Source: an uncultured Lachnospiraceae bacterium
Lineage (GTDB): Bacteria; Bacillota; Clostridia; Lachnospirales; Lachnospiraceae
NCBI GenBank assembly: GCA_910587085.1
Contig: CAJUMC010000020.1
Location: forward strand, 1 to 49,664
Reading direction: 5' to 3'
DNA length: 49,664 nucleotides
The stretch's first letter is position 1. Every line of letters begins with the position of its first letter. The position numbers were made by a program, and so were the translations under genes. Shown here in pieces: positions 16,764-24,821 of this stretch. Under the pieces are notes generated by a model. It was not told the origin of the DNA. It saw only the letters and a program-made list of their open reading frames with translations, and did not search any database.

Positions 16764-18815
16764 ATGGGAATTAGAATGTCAGGACTGATCTCCGGTATGG
16801 ATACGGAGAGCATCATCAAGGAATTGATGAAGGCCCACAGCACCAAAAAGACAAAAACGGAAAACAAGATTACCAAGCATGAGTGGAAGCAGGAAAAGTG
16901 GCAGGAGCTCAACAAAAAAATCTACGCGCTGTATACCGGCACGCTGACCAAGGCGAAAACGCAGGGAAGTTATCTTGCGAAGAAGGTTACTTCCTCCGAT
17001 GAGACAAAGCTGACGGCTACGGCGAATTCCTCGGCTGCGAACGGTTCGCACCAGGTGCGTGTGGATAAGCTGGCGAGCGTACAGTATGTCACCGGTTCCG
17101 TACTCGGGAATGTAATGAACGACGACGGCGAAAGCGTGGCGGTTTCCGGCACGACAAAGCTTACCCAGCTCGGTTTTTCGGTTTCGAATGATAAAGAAAC
17201 GATGATACATATCGAGGCGGGCGGAAAAACAGTGGATCTCGGTGTTACGGCTTACACAACAGTAAACGATTTTGTGAGCGCGTGCAAGGACGCCGGACTG
17301 AACGCCAGCTACGATGTGGCACAGAAGAGATTTTTCATCGGAGCTGCGGACAGTGGCGTGAAAAACGCTTTCAGCATGACGATCAAGACGGCCGGGGACA
17401 CCGCGGAGAAAAATGCGGTGCGCGATCTTCTGGGTTATTCCAAGCTGAATTCCGCGTCCAGAAAAGCGGCGGACGACGCGCTTGCCGTTTATAAGAGCAG
17501 CAGCGCGACGGCAGAGGAGAAGGAAAAGGCGCTTGATACCCTTAATTCCCTCGTTGCGTCGAATACAAGCGCAAAGATTGCGGAGGATTACAAGGAAGGC
17601 AGGCTCGGCGACGACCTGAAGGCCGCTCTGCAGAAGGTGAAGGATGACGCGGAGAAGGCTTACCGCGACAGCCTCAGAGATGATGAGGCGGTCAGCGAAG
17701 AAGCGCTGAAGAAGGCAGTGGACACGGCGGTTGACAAAGCCGCCAAAGAGTATGCGGACGGCGTGCGGGAGGAATTCAACAACGGCGCCGGAGCAGGAAA
17801 CCCGTTCTATGACGCGAGCATCGAGCTCGGCACAAAGCTGGACGCTTATGTCGCTGCTCCGTCGGAGAGCGCCAGCGATATCGCAGGCAACGCTCTGGAG
17901 AATCTCGGGCTCGGCGACATCACCTATACGCAGGGTGCGGACGGCAGCCTATCCTACACGACAACCGGCAGCATCGCGCTGCAGGAGGCCGGGGACAGCA
18001 TGATCCAGTACAACGGCGCGACGCTGACAGACAGCAGCAATACCATTACCGTAAACGGCCTTACGCTGAATCTGAACGGCGTGACAAAGGGAACGGCAAA
18101 CGAATATATTTCGGTGAACGTATCGAAGGACAGCCAGGCAGTCTATGATATGATCCGCGGTTTCGTCAAAGAGTACAATGAGATACTCGGCGAGCTGAAC
18201 GACGCATACAACGCAGATTCGGCGCGCGGCTACGAGCCTCTTACGGACGAGGAGCGCGATGCGATGACCGAGGAGCAGATCAAGAAGTGGGAGGATAAGA
18301 TCAAGGGCTCGCTTCTTCGCCGCGACGATACGCTCAGCGGACTGCTGAACGTAATGAAAACCACGATGCAGGGGACGGCGACCTACGACGGGAAAACCTA
18401 TTCTCTCGCTACCTTCGGCGTACGTACGTATGATTATGCCGAGTACGGCAAGCTGCATATTTACGGCGACGAGGAGGATGCAAAGGTATCCGGCGAGAAG
18501 GATAAGCTGATGGCGGCCATCGAGGAGGATCCGGATAAGGTGATGGAGGTATTCACGCAGATCACCGGCAAGCTCTACGATGCGATGACCGACAAGATGA
18601 AGTCCACTTCGATGAGCAGCGCGCTCACCTTCTATAACGACAAGCAGATGGCAAAGGAGCTGACGGAATACAAGAAGGAAAAGAGCACGATGGAGAAGCG
18701 GCTGAAGGAGCTTGAAGATCGCTACTACAAGCAGTTTACGGCGATGGAGAAGGCGATGGCTTCGCTGAACTCCCAGACAAATTCGCTGGCGGCGCTGATG
18801 GGCGGCGGTAATTAA
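16764..18815 (+). CDS. fliD: Flagellar filament cap protein FliD (HAP2)
   Basis: A 683-residue filament cap protein. The N-terminal FliD domain starts GIRMSGLISGMDTESIIKELMKAHSTK; the C-terminal FliD domain includes SIALQEAGDSMIQYNGATLTDSSNTI and ISVNVSKDSQAVYDMIRGFVKEYNEILGELN (about 400-475). The tail (LTEYKKEKSTMEKRLKELEDRYYKQFTAMEKAMASLNSQTNSLAAL) is the coiled-coil D0. Residues of about 225-365 are an Ala/Asp/Lys-rich helical insertion that lengthens it relative to the B. subtilis protein of about 500 residues. FliD folds flagellin at the filament tip. fliS follows by 40 bases. Confidence 0.94.
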   Translation: MGIRMSGLISGMDTESIIKELMKAHSTKKTKTENKITKHEWKQEKWQELNKKIYALYTGTLTKAKTQGSYLAKKVTSSDETKLTATANSSAANGSHQVRVDKLASVQYVTGSVLGNVMNDDGESVAVSGTTKLTQLGFSVSNDKETMIHIEAGGKTVDLGVTAYTTVNDFVSACKDAGLNASYDVAQKRFFIGAADSGVKNAFSMTIKTAGDTAEKNAVRDLLGYSKLNSASRKAADDALAVYKSSSATAEEKEKALDTLNSLVASNTSAKIAEDYKEGRLGDDLKAALQKVKDDAEKAYRDSLRDDEAVSEEALKKAVDTAVDKAAKEYADGVREEFNNGAGAGNPFYDASIELGTKLDAYVAAPSESASDIAGNALENLGLGDITYTQGADGSLSYTTTGSIALQEAGDSMIQYNGATLTDSSNTITVNGLTLNLNGVTKGTANEYISVNVSKDSQAVYDMIRGFVKEYNEILGELNDAYNADSARGYEPLTDEERDAMTEEQIKKWEDKIKGSLLRRDDTLSGLLNVMKTTMQGTATYDGKTYSLATFGVRTYDYAEYGKLHIYGDEEDAKVSGEKDKLMAAIEEDPDKVMEVFTQITGKLYDAMTDKMKSTSMSSALTFYNDKQMAKELTEYKKEKSTMEKRLKELEDRYYKQFTAMEKAMASLNSQTNSLAALMGGGN

Positions 18816-18855
18816 TGAAACAGAATCAGTCTGACAAGAACAGGGAGGTTACGTT

Positions 18856-19242
18856 ATGACGCCAAACGGGAATATTGCTCAGGTATACCAGGGAACACAG
18901 ATCAATACGGCATCGCCGGCAGAGCTGACGCTGATGCTGTACGAGGGAGCCATTAAATTCTGCAACAGAGCGATCTATGCGGTCGAGGAGAGCAATATCG
19001 CGAAGGCGAACGAGAATTTTATTAAAGCGCAGAAAATCATAATGGAATTCCGCAGCACGCTTGATTTCAAATATCCGGTTGCCAAGGAGTTCGAGCTGGT
19101 CTACGATTATATTTACCGCAGACTGGTGGAGGCCAATATCCGGAAGGATAAGGAGATAGCCGAGGATGCGCTGAAATATATTCGCGAAATGCGTGACACC
19201 TGGAAAGAGGTTATGCGTCAGAACAAGATGTACGTCAAATAA
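18856..19242 (+). CDS. fliS: Flagellin export chaperone FliS
   Basis: A 128-residue FliS, typical length. Family marks: YQGTQINTASPAELTLMLYEGAIKFCNRA near the N-terminus, then NFIKAQKIIMEFRSTLDFKYPVAKEFELVYDYIYRRLVEANI and a final LKYIREMRDTWKEVM. It binds the flagellin C-terminus in the cytoplasm, stopping premature polymerisation. GGGAGG precedes the ATG. It lies between fliD and a FliT-like gene. Confidence 0.95.
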   Translation: MTPNGNIAQVYQGTQINTASPAELTLMLYEGAIKFCNRAIYAVEESNIAKANENFIKAQKIIMEFRSTLDFKYPVAKEFELVYDYIYRRLVEANIRKDKEIAEDALKYIREMRDTWKEVMRQNKMYVK

Positions 19243-19277
19243 TTCTTTCATATACAGCGTGATTGTAATTTGGACAG

Positions 19278-19328
19278 AAAAGAGCTTTTGCGGCCGGCGG
19301 TGACGAAGGCTGTCAAGGGCTCTTTTTT
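19278..19328 (+). terminator. Possible attenuator after fliS
   Basis: AAAAGAGC at 19278-19285 pairs with GCTCTTTT at 19319-19326, and the right arm runs into six T. The loop of about 33 bases is GC-rich. The Shine-Dalgarno of the next gene (GGAAAGGAGAGG) follows directly, so this may be a partial terminator between fliS and the FliT-like gene. Confidence 0.5.
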
Positions 19329-19343
19329 GGAAAGGAGAGGGCG

Positions 19344-19835
19344 ATGAACCAGGAGGCACAGGTCGGTACACAGATGGATATGCTCGAAAAATGTCTGGTC
19401 TGCAAAAAGGAGCTGCTGAGAAAAATCTACGAGGCGACGAGGGAGCAGGAGGCGATTCTGGATACGGAGCCGTTTTCGGAGGAAGCGTTTGAGAATACGC
19501 TGCAGGCAAAGGATGAACTGATCCGCCTGCTTGCCCAGTACGATGAGGGCTTTGAAAATACCTTCGCGCGCATCCGAGAGGCGGTGCTGTCGGACAGGGA
19601 GCGCTACCGGTCACGCATCGAGAGCATGCAGGAGCTGATTGCTCAGCTGACCGATCAGGGCGTGCGCATTCAGGCTCTGGAGCAGAAAAACAGGCTGAAG
19701 CTGGAGGTATATCTGAACGGCCGAAAGCAGGAAATCAAGGCCTTCAATGTCAGCAGCCGGACCGTGTCCAATTATTACAAATCCATGACCGGCGCCGGAA
19801 AAGGCGAAGCCTATTTTATGGATAAAAAGAGGTGA
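19344..19835 (+). CDS. Small helical protein, FliT/FlgN-like flagellar chaperone candidate
   Basis: A 163-residue, predicted all-helical protein: LVCKKELLRKIYEATREQEAILDTEPFSEEAFENTLQAKDELIRLLAQYDEGFENTFARIREAVL, then LIAQLTDQGVRIQALEQKNRLKLEVYLNGRKQEIKAF and a Gly/Lys tail. The ALEQKN-L segment and the position after fliS match small FliT/FlgN-type export chaperones in other Firmicutes, but similarity is too thin to name it. It starts after AAAGGAGAGG. If it is FliT-like, its partner would be FliD, encoded two genes upstream. No membrane segment or signal peptide. Confidence 0.75.
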   Translation: MNQEAQVGTQMDMLEKCLVCKKELLRKIYEATREQEAILDTEPFSEEAFENTLQAKDELIRLLAQYDEGFENTFARIREAVLSDRERYRSRIESMQELIAQLTDQGVRIQALEQKNRLKLEVYLNGRKQEIKAFNVSSRTVSNYYKSMTGAGKGEAYFMDKKR

Positions 19836-19858
19836 GAAGACCCGTCCGGAGCAATGCC

Positions 19859-19916
19859 GCATTGCAGGAGACGGCAGGAAGCCGGACAGAGGAGTGCATT
19901 GCAGGAGACGGCAGGA
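19859..19916 (+). repeat. Two-copy 21-bp direct repeat
   Basis: The 21 bases starting GCATTGCAGGAG at 19859 recur exactly at 19896, a period of 37 bases. They lie between the FliT-like gene and the flagellin promoter. No function is seen. Confidence 0.7.
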
Positions 19917-19949
19917 GAAATTTAAAAGAAAAAAGTTTGAAAACGGGGG

Positions 19950-19976
19950 TTAAGTTTTCCTGAAACCATCCGATAT
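19950..19976 (+). promoter_or_regulatory. Sigma-28 promoter for flagellin
   Basis: TTAAGTTT at 19950-19957, 11 bases, then TCCGATAT at 19969-19976. Predicted start near 19983, giving a leader of about 150 nt before the flagellin ATG. Confidence 0.9.
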
Positions 19977-20069
19977 ATAAGACAAGTAAGTCAAATTACT
20001 TAAATAAGACAATACCAAATACTACCAATCCAAACATAAGAGAAAGCCGGGAAACCGGAATACGCGGTG

Positions 20070-20130
20070 GCCCGGAAAGGGCAAAAAAATAATACGGCAG
20101 CATGGATGCTGCTTCAAATTCAAGGAGGAA
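20070..20130 (+). promoter_or_regulatory. Flagellin leader with CsrA-type hairpins
   Basis: Three elements in order. GCCC-GGAAA-GGGC at 20070-20082 has GGA in its loop. GCAGC-AUGGAU-GCUGC at 20097-20112 has GGA in a six-base loop. AAGGAGGAA at 20122-20130 is the Shine-Dalgarno and holds another GGA. The last two GGA triplets are 20 nt apart. This matches the two-site CsrA control known for B. subtilis hag; fliW-csrA is encoded 4 kb upstream. A GNRA hairpin (CCGG-GAAA-CCGG, 20047-20058) precedes them. Confidence 0.75.
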
Positions 20131-20135
20131 TAACC

Positions 20136-21029
20136 ATGATCGTACAACACAATATGACGGCAGCGAACACCAACAGACAGTTAGGCATCTCTACTGGCAG
20201 CCTTGCAAAGAATTCCGAGAAGCTCTCCTCCGGTTACAGAATTAACCGTGCAGGCGACGATGCAGCTGGTCTTTCGATTTCCGAGAAGATGCGCGGACAG
20301 ATCCGCGGCCTTGAGCAGGCTTCCACGAACGCTCAGGACAGCATCTCGATGATCCAGACCGCTGAGGGTGCTCTTACCGAGGTTCACAGCTGTATCCAGA
20401 GAATGCGTGAGCTGACCGTTCAGGCATCGAACGATACGAACGTATCTGCAGACCGCTACGCAATTGCAAAAGAGGTTGCGGCGCTCGCTTCCGAGATTGA
20501 CCGCATCGCTTCCCAGACCGAGTTCAATACCATGAAGCTTCTGGATGGTAGCTTCCAGTCTAAGAATCTTCAGGTAGGTGCAAACTCCCAGCAGACCATC
20601 ACGGTAAACATCGCAGACATTAAGTCCGCGACTCTTGGAATTGATGCTGCAACGATTGCAGATGCAATCTATGACAGCGCAAGCACCCTGTCGGCAGGCG
20701 ACGGCGGCTTTGCTCCCGGAGATAAACTTGATGCCGGCGCTGCGGGTTCGGATATTACGGCACTCGTTGATACGGTAAACAGCGCTCTTGAGTTCGTATC
20801 CGCACAGAGAGGTGAGCTCGGTGCATACCAGAACCGTCTGGAGCACACGATCGCGAACGCGGACAACACAGCTGAGAACCTGCAGGCAGCTGAGTCCCGT
20901 ATCCGCGACGTGAACATGGCATCGGAGATGGTGGAGTACTCGAAGAACAGCATTCTTCAGCAGGCTTCCCAGTCCATGCTGGCTCAGGCAAATCAGGCAA
21001 CGCAGGGTGTTCTGTCGCTGCTTCGGTAA
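20136..21029 (+). CDS. hag: Flagellin
   Basis: A 297-residue flagellin with conserved D0/D1 ends and a short central part. It starts MIVQHNMTAANTNRQLGISTGSLAKNSEKLSSGYRINRAGDDAAGLSISEKMRGQIRGL and ends ESRIRDVNMASEMVEYSKNSILQQASQSMLAQANQATQGVLSLLR. The D1 segment IQRMRELTVQASND keeps the residues typical of TLR5-recognised flagellins. Cys86 (VHSCIQ) is unusual for a flagellin. The middle (about 165-215) is rich in Ser, Thr, Asp and Ala and could carry O-glycans added by the downstream Maf proteins. The ATG at 20136 after AAGGAGG is used; the in-frame reading from 20067 would run through the leader hairpins. Codon use looks biased as in highly expressed genes. Confidence 0.97.
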   Translation: MIVQHNMTAANTNRQLGISTGSLAKNSEKLSSGYRINRAGDDAAGLSISEKMRGQIRGLEQASTNAQDSISMIQTAEGALTEVHSCIQRMRELTVQASNDTNVSADRYAIAKEVAALASEIDRIASQTEFNTMKLLDGSFQSKNLQVGANSQQTITVNIADIKSATLGIDAATIADAIYDSASTLSAGDGGFAPGDKLDAGAAGSDITALVDTVNSALEFVSAQRGELGAYQNRLEHTIANADNTAENLQAAESRIRDVNMASEMVEYSKNSILQQASQSMLAQANQATQGVLSLLR

Positions 21030-21045
21030 TCATCAGTACTATCAT

Positions 21046-21078
21046 AATAGGGCTGGCTCACGCCAGCCCTATTTTTTT
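21046..21078 (+). terminator. Intrinsic terminator of flagellin
   Basis: AATAGGGCTGGC at 21046-21057 pairs perfectly with GCCAGCCCTATT at 21062-21073 around TCAC, and seven T end at 21078. A strong terminator that isolates the flagellin message. Confidence 0.95.
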
Positions 21079-21109
21079 GCATATTTATAAAGATTTCTCT
21101 GCCGGAATA

Positions 21110-21138
21110 TTGTTGAAGAATGTGCCTTGTGATATAAT
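21110..21138 (+). promoter_or_regulatory. Sigma-A promoter for the glycosylation island
   Basis: TTGTTG at 21110-21115, 17 bases, then TATAAT at 21133-21138 with a preceding TG. It follows the flagellin terminator directly. The leader of about 155 nt includes a hairpin GGTTTC/GAAACC at 21160-21178. Confidence 0.75.
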
Positions 21139-21299
21139 AGGGCTGAATAAAGTTCGTCTGGTTTCTGTATGAGAAACCTCATTAGACAGATGGGAACGGT
21201 TTTCTGCGGTTCGGCAGGAGATTGCATCGTCGGGAGAATGGGGCTTCTCATGAAGAAAAGGGCGGGGCAGATGAGAGAGAAGGAAACGGGGGACAGAGC

Positions 21300-21623
21300 A
21301 TGGGCGAGATCATGGATTTGAAGCAGGCAGTGCAGAAGCTGTCGGAAGCGATCGGGAAGACCACGGAACTTTTTTATACGCAGAGGGAGGCAGAGGGATA
21401 TCGGGCATTCGGGGAGCTGCTGGAGCCGATGGCGGGATTGCTGGACAGTCTGTTTTCGGTAAAGGCGTCGCAGGGGAAGCCGGAGTTTGATGAGAAGGAG
21501 CTGGTTCGGCTTCTGACCGAGGCGGTAAACGCGATGGAGGCAAAAGATTCCGTGCTTCTGGCGGATATACTTCAGTATGATTTTCTTGATCGTATGGAGC
21601 AGATCGCCGGACAGCTCGAGTAA
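21300..21623 (+). CDS. Small helical protein, separate version of the Maf2 N-terminal domain
   Basis: A 107-residue predicted helical protein. It aligns by eye with the first 110 residues of the Maf-like protein at 31486: both have LL--A----E-KD/E--LLADIL----L--MEQI in the same place, and helices of matching spacing before it. So what is fused in one paralogue is a separate gene here, directly upstream (11 bases) of the maf gene at 21635. This strongly suggests the small protein acts with the Maf enzyme, perhaps as a subunit that binds substrate or chaperone. The chosen ATG at 21300 has a GGGGG run upstream; ATG 21312 is an alternative. Confidence 0.8.
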   Translation: MGEIMDLKQAVQKLSEAIGKTTELFYTQREAEGYRAFGELLEPMAGLLDSLFSVKASQGKPEFDEKELVRLLTEAVNAMEAKDSVLLADILQYDFLDRMEQIAGQLE

Positions 21624-21634
21624 GGCAGGTGTGT

Positions 21635-23389
21635 ATGGCAGAGAAATTTTTATTTACCTCGGAGCCCGCGCGTGACGGCAATCCGTATATGAGCGTTGCC
21701 GTATCCGGAGAGACATTCCGGCTGAACAGCAATTATCGTCCTCTGGCAGAGGCGGACACATGGGCCGCAGGTCAGCAGCTGGCAGAAACGGGAGCAATCG
21801 TCCTGCTGTTCGGGGTCGGAAACGGCTATTTCCTGCGGGCGCTTCTGAAGCGCCTTCCGCAGGATGCGGCAGTGATTGCTTATGAGCCGTCGGAAGAGCT
21901 GTTCCGCTTTGTACAGAGCAGATATGAGCTGGGGGATCTGCTGTCGGATCGGCGTCTGACACTGCTTACGGAAAGTATTTTCCGGAAACAGATCTATGCG
22001 CTGCTTGACCGAAGCATTCACTGGTCCAATGCAAAAAAACAGAGCGTCTGCATTCATCCGCAGTACGACAGGATATTCCCGGAGCAGCTGGCATTTTTTG
22101 AGGAACTGATCCGGGCAAACAATATTCGTGTATATACAAACCGCAATACAGAGATGCATTTCGGACGGTCGATCGCTTCGAATGTTGCTCTTAATATGCG
22201 CTATGTGCCGGAGGCCGGAACGCTTTCTGCGCTGGTCGGACGGTTTCCTCCCGGAGCTTCCGCCATTCTGGTGGCGGCCGGGCCTTCTCTGGATAAAAAT
22301 GTGGACGAGCTGAAGAAGGCAGAGGGCCGGGCATTTATTATCGCTGTGGATACCTCGCTGCGAACCCTGCATGCGCACGGAGTGAAGCCGGATGCGGCGG
22401 TTATGATTGACGCGGATATCCGGCAGAAATATTTTACAGATACCGATTTCGCGGATATCCCGCTTTTTGCCCAGATACAGGCGAACCATGAGATTATGCG
22501 TCTTCATACCACCCGGAAAATCTGGTTTGATTCCCACGCATATCTGAAGCAGTATTATCACGAAATCGGGCGGGACATGCGCGATTATCACGGGGGCGCC
22601 TCGGTCGCGACGGCTGCATTCAGCGTGTGTGCAGCCCTCGGATTCCGGCGGATTATTCTGATTGGGCAGGATCTGTCCTATCACGGCGATGTTACCCATG
22701 CCGGTGGAGAAACCATGGCGATCCAGGCGGAAGAGGAAAATCTCTGCTATGTGGACGGCACGGACGGCGGAAAGGTAAAAACAAGGCATGACTGGCTGCA
22801 GTATCTTCGCTGGTATGAGCGCGTCGTGCAGGAGACGGCGGGCGAAATTGACGTGATTGATGCGACGGAGGGCGGCGCGCTGATCCGGGGAACAAGGCTG
22901 ATGACGCTTTCGGAAGCAATAGAAAAATACTGTACGGTTCCGGTTGATTTTGCGGCGCTGCTGAGGGAGAATCTGCGCACGCTGTCCGGGGAGGAGCGGA
23001 AGAGTTTAGCGAAGTATCTGCACAGGGGCATCCTGGAGGCCGAGAAAATCCGCAAGCTGTCGCAGGAGCTCTGCGTTCTGCTTGACCGGGAGAGCATTGC
23101 CCTGGAGCGCACGGATGCAAGAAGAGCAGATCAGTACTGTTCGGAGCGATCGGCATGGCTGCGCGGAAGGATTGCCGAGCGGAATGCGCTGATTGCGGAT
23201 TGCAGCGTCTATCCCCTGGTGGATGACGCCATAAAGCAGGTTTCCATACCGGCCATCACCGAAATGCTGGAGACGGAAGGGACGGAGAAGGAGCGCTGCC
23301 GGGTTCTGATTTCGGCCAACCGGCGTCTTTACCGTGCGATGGCAGAGGCGGCCGGGGAGCTCGGAGAGAAGCTTCATTATGCGATGTAA
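21635..23389 (+). CDS. Maf-like flagellin glycosyltransferase (DUF115), copy 1
   Basis: A 584-residue motility accessory factor, the family that transfers nonulosonic acids or other sugars onto Ser/Thr of flagellin in the cytoplasm before export. Domains: an N-terminal region (1-190) with VLLFGVGNGYFLRALLKRLP, then DUF115 with ILVAAGPSLDKNVDELKKA near residue 211, AVMIDADIRQKYF, IILIGQDLSYHGDVTHAGGE near 347, and DVIDATEGGALIRGT near 405. A helical C-terminal extension of about 150 residues follows. It is just downstream of flagellin and its own small partner. The ATG at 21635 is chosen over an in-frame GTG at 21629. Confidence 0.92.
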   Translation: MAEKFLFTSEPARDGNPYMSVAVSGETFRLNSNYRPLAEADTWAAGQQLAETGAIVLLFGVGNGYFLRALLKRLPQDAAVIAYEPSEELFRFVQSRYELGDLLSDRRLTLLTESIFRKQIYALLDRSIHWSNAKKQSVCIHPQYDRIFPEQLAFFEELIRANNIRVYTNRNTEMHFGRSIASNVALNMRYVPEAGTLSALVGRFPPGASAILVAAGPSLDKNVDELKKAEGRAFIIAVDTSLRTLHAHGVKPDAAVMIDADIRQKYFTDTDFADIPLFAQIQANHEIMRLHTTRKIWFDSHAYLKQYYHEIGRDMRDYHGGASVATAAFSVCAALGFRRIILIGQDLSYHGDVTHAGGETMAIQAEEENLCYVDGTDGGKVKTRHDWLQYLRWYERVVQETAGEIDVIDATEGGALIRGTRLMTLSEAIEKYCTVPVDFAALLRENLRTLSGEERKSLAKYLHRGILEAEKIRKLSQELCVLLDRESIALERTDARRADQYCSERSAWLRGRIAERNALIADCSVYPLVDDAIKQVSIPAITEMLETEGTEKERCRVLISANRRLYRAMAEAAGELGEKLHYAM

Positions 23390-23428
23390 GGTATTGCAGA
23401 ACGATATACGGCTGCCTAACAGTGCAGA

Positions 23429-23509
23429 TTTCAGAAAAAGGGGAAAACGGTATTGGTGCGGCTTCCGATGACGGCTGTGTGCTGTTTTTTCTCTCCCTTT
23501 CTTCTGAAA
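23429..23509. repeat. Inverted repeat between maf1 and pseB
   Basis: TTTCAGAAAAAGGGG at 23429-23443 pairs with CCCTTTCTTCTGAAA at 23495-23509, with one bulge, around about 50 bases that include a run of six T. A GAACCTGTTC palindrome lies further on near 23541. The 250-base gap 23390-23640 has no gene. It could be a weak termination or processing site; a separate pseB promoter was not found. Confidence 0.4.
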
Positions 23510-23640
23510 AGGGGCGATTTCGCGGATAAGAACCTGTTCACCGGCACAAAAAGGCAGGGAACAGACCGGAGGCGAAGCGCTCCGGCATATATCCGAAAAT
23601 GTGAAGAATATATTTAAGATTGAAATAATGGAGGGTAATG

Positions 23641-24666
23641 ATGCTTAGCGACAAAACAATACTGATTACCGGCGGCACTGGTTCATTTGGGAAAAAATTC
23701 CTGGAAATGATTTTTGAGCGCTATCATCCAAAGAAGATCATTATCTATTCCCGGGACGAGTTTAAGCAGCATATCATGAAAAATGATTATCAGAACAGAG
23801 TGGATATGTCTAAAGTGCGCTTTTTTATTGGAGATGTGCGGGACAAGGATCGGCTGTATCGGGCATTCCGCGGAGTGGATTATGTGATCCATGCGGCGGC
23901 AATGAAGCAGGTTCCGACCTGTGAATATAATCCGTTTGAAGCGATCAAGACCAACATTCACGGGGCGCAGAATGTCATTGACGCCGCGCTTGACTGCGGC
24001 GTGAAGAAGGTTGTAGCGCTTTCGACGGATAAAGCGGTGAATCCGATCAATCTGTACGGCGGTACAAAGCTTGTCTCGGACAAACTTTTTATCGCAGCAA
24101 ATGCCTATAAGGGCGAGAACGGCACGACCTTTTCCGTGGTGCGCTACGGCAATGTGGCGGGCAGCCGCGGGTCGGTAATTCCGCTGTTCCGCGGTATGAT
24201 CGAGCGGGGCGAAAAAGAACTGCCCGTGACCGATCTGCGGATGACGCGGTTCTGGATTACACTGAATCAGGGCGTGGAGCTTGTTTTTAAGGCGCTGGCG
24301 GAGAGCAAGGGCGGAGAAACCTATATTTCCAAAATCCCTTCGTTCCATATTGATGATCTGGTATACGCGATGCTGCCGGACGCCGAGATGAAGGAGATCG
24401 GCATCCGCGAGGGGGAAAAGCTGCATGAGGTGATGGTGACGAAGGACGATTCGCGCATGACCTATGAATATGAAAAGCATTTTATTGTCTATCCTCATTT
24501 TGAATGGTGGGATATGGAGCGTTATTTTACCAAGGGCGGCGTGCTTGTTGAGGATGGATTTGAATACAATTCTGCCAATAATAAGGAATGGCTGACAAGA
24601 GCGCAGCTGGCGGACGAGCTGAGGATGCTGAATCTGATGCCGGGCCAGAAGCCTGACGAGAACTGA
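23641..24666 (+). CDS. pseB: UDP-N-acetylglucosamine 4,6-dehydratase (inverting)
   Basis: A 341-residue short-chain dehydrogenase of the PseB/FlaA1 type. It converts UDP-GlcNAc to UDP-2-acetamido-2,6-dideoxy-L-arabino-hexos-4-ulose, the first step toward pseudaminic acid. Marks: ILITGGTGSFGKKF (NAD(P)-binding), YSRDEFKQHIM, GDVRDKDRL, VIHAAAMKQVPTCEYNPFEAIKTNI, and ALSTDKAVNPINLYGGTKL with the catalytic Tyr and Lys. GGAGGG favours the ATG at 23641; the adjacent ATG at 23638 is only one codon longer. Its partner PseC is at 28010. PseF, G, H and I are not in the window. Confidence 0.93.
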   Translation: MLSDKTILITGGTGSFGKKFLEMIFERYHPKKIIIYSRDEFKQHIMKNDYQNRVDMSKVRFFIGDVRDKDRLYRAFRGVDYVIHAAAMKQVPTCEYNPFEAIKTNIHGAQNVIDAALDCGVKKVVALSTDKAVNPINLYGGTKLVSDKLFIAANAYKGENGTTFSVVRYGNVAGSRGSVIPLFRGMIERGEKELPVTDLRMTRFWITLNQGVELVFKALAESKGGETYISKIPSFHIDDLVYAMLPDAEMKEIGIREGEKLHEVMVTKDDSRMTYEYEKHFIVYPHFEWWDMERYFTKGGVLVEDGFEYNSANNKEWLTRAQLADELRMLNLMPGQKPDEN

Positions 24667-24670
24667 AACG

Positions 24671-24804
24671 GGGAGCACGGCCGGCAGGAAGGCGAGAGTG
24701 CCGTAAGAAAAACGGAAAACGAAGCGCAGCTGCGGCAGGGAGCACGGCCGGCAGGAAGGCAAGGGTGCCGTAAAAGAAACAAAAAACGGAGACGCCGCAG
24801 CGTC
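24671..24804 (+). repeat. 67-bp tandem duplication in the pseB spacer
   Basis: GGGAGCACGG begins units at 24671 and 24738. The first 50 or so bases of each unit are nearly identical; the ends have diverged. It fills the 155-base gap between pseB and the first CgeB-like gene. Confidence 0.75.
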
Positions 24805-24821
24805 AGGACGGAGCATGGATT

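Noticed and set aside
23541..23550. LexA box GAACCTGTTC
   Set aside because: Half-sites are two bases apart, whereas Gram-positive LexA boxes need four.
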